From contig JAGHTW010000221.1 in NCBI GenBank assembly GCA_018065145.1, forward strand, positions 1-32,074: a stretch of DNA of 32,074 nucleotides, given 5' to 3'. Source of the stretch: Candidatus Prevotella equi (GTDB lineage Bacteria; Bacteroidota; Bacteroidia; Bacteroidales; Bacteroidaceae). The number at the start of each line of letters is the position of its first letter. Position 1 is the first letter of the stretch. The position numbers were made by a program, and so were the translations under genes. Shown here in pieces: positions 32,064 through 32,074 of this stretch. Below the pieces are notes generated by a model. The model had not been told where the DNA came from. It saw nothing but the letters and a program-made list of their open reading frames with translations, and did not search any database.

Positions 32064-32074
32064 CTAACAAAAAA

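Overview
The window looks like a chromosomal segment from a Bacteroidota bacterium, most likely Prevotellaceae (Prevotella/Segatella-like). The evidence is two SusC/SusD pairs, many secreted lipoproteins with Bacteroidota-style lipoboxes, a FeoA-FeoB fusion, a Bacteroidota-type GH3/auxin-responsive-family protein, and several promoters matching the Bacteroidota pattern TTTG-N19/20-TAnnTTTG. No rRNA, tRNA, CRISPR array or complete insertion sequence was seen.

Layout. (1) Positions 1-8998, plus strand: a pectin-type glycan-uptake operon with a 5'-truncated SusC, a SusD, a beta-helix surface lipoprotein (DUF4957/DUF5123-like) and a secreted binding-module protein. (2) Positions 9084-9781: a small island of three tightly packed membrane micro-proteins (79, 37 and 42 aa) with its own promoter, between two nearly identical terminator hairpins. 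The 37- and 42-aa genes are new calls and share a C-terminal motif. (3) Positions 9829-19639, minus strand: a second, convergent pectin locus, transcribed SusC, SusD, surface lipoprotein, PL1 pectate lyase, GH28 polygalacturonase. Together the two loci suggest capture at the cell surface, cleavage and import of homogalacturonan-type pectin. (4) Positions 19775-24058, minus: a toxin-antitoxin remnant (toxin reduced to its C-terminal tail, antitoxin intact) followed at short spacing by a GH3-family adenylating enzyme and an Ig-like lipoprotein. (5) Positions 24103-24212: five tandem 22-bp palindromic units. (6) Positions 24260-26813, minus: FeoAB ferrous iron transporter and its small Cys-rich partner. 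(7) Positions 26923-29996, minus: an outer-membrane beta-barrel receptor preceded by an Rpn/PD-(D/E)XK transposase-family protein with a 21-bp coding repeat. (8) Positions 30218-32063, minus: a small secreted DUF4488-like protein and a membrane-spanning regulator with a similar periplasmic domain and a C-terminal HTH. An almost identical 19-bp element lies upstream of both promoters.

The most unusual signals are non-coding: a family of G-rich hairpin repeats (at least seven copies, some read in frame as protein), the 22-bp palindrome array, the paired operator-like 19-mers, and the duplicated covarying hairpins around the micro-protein operon. All family names are assigned by eye from sequence motifs; no database search was possible.
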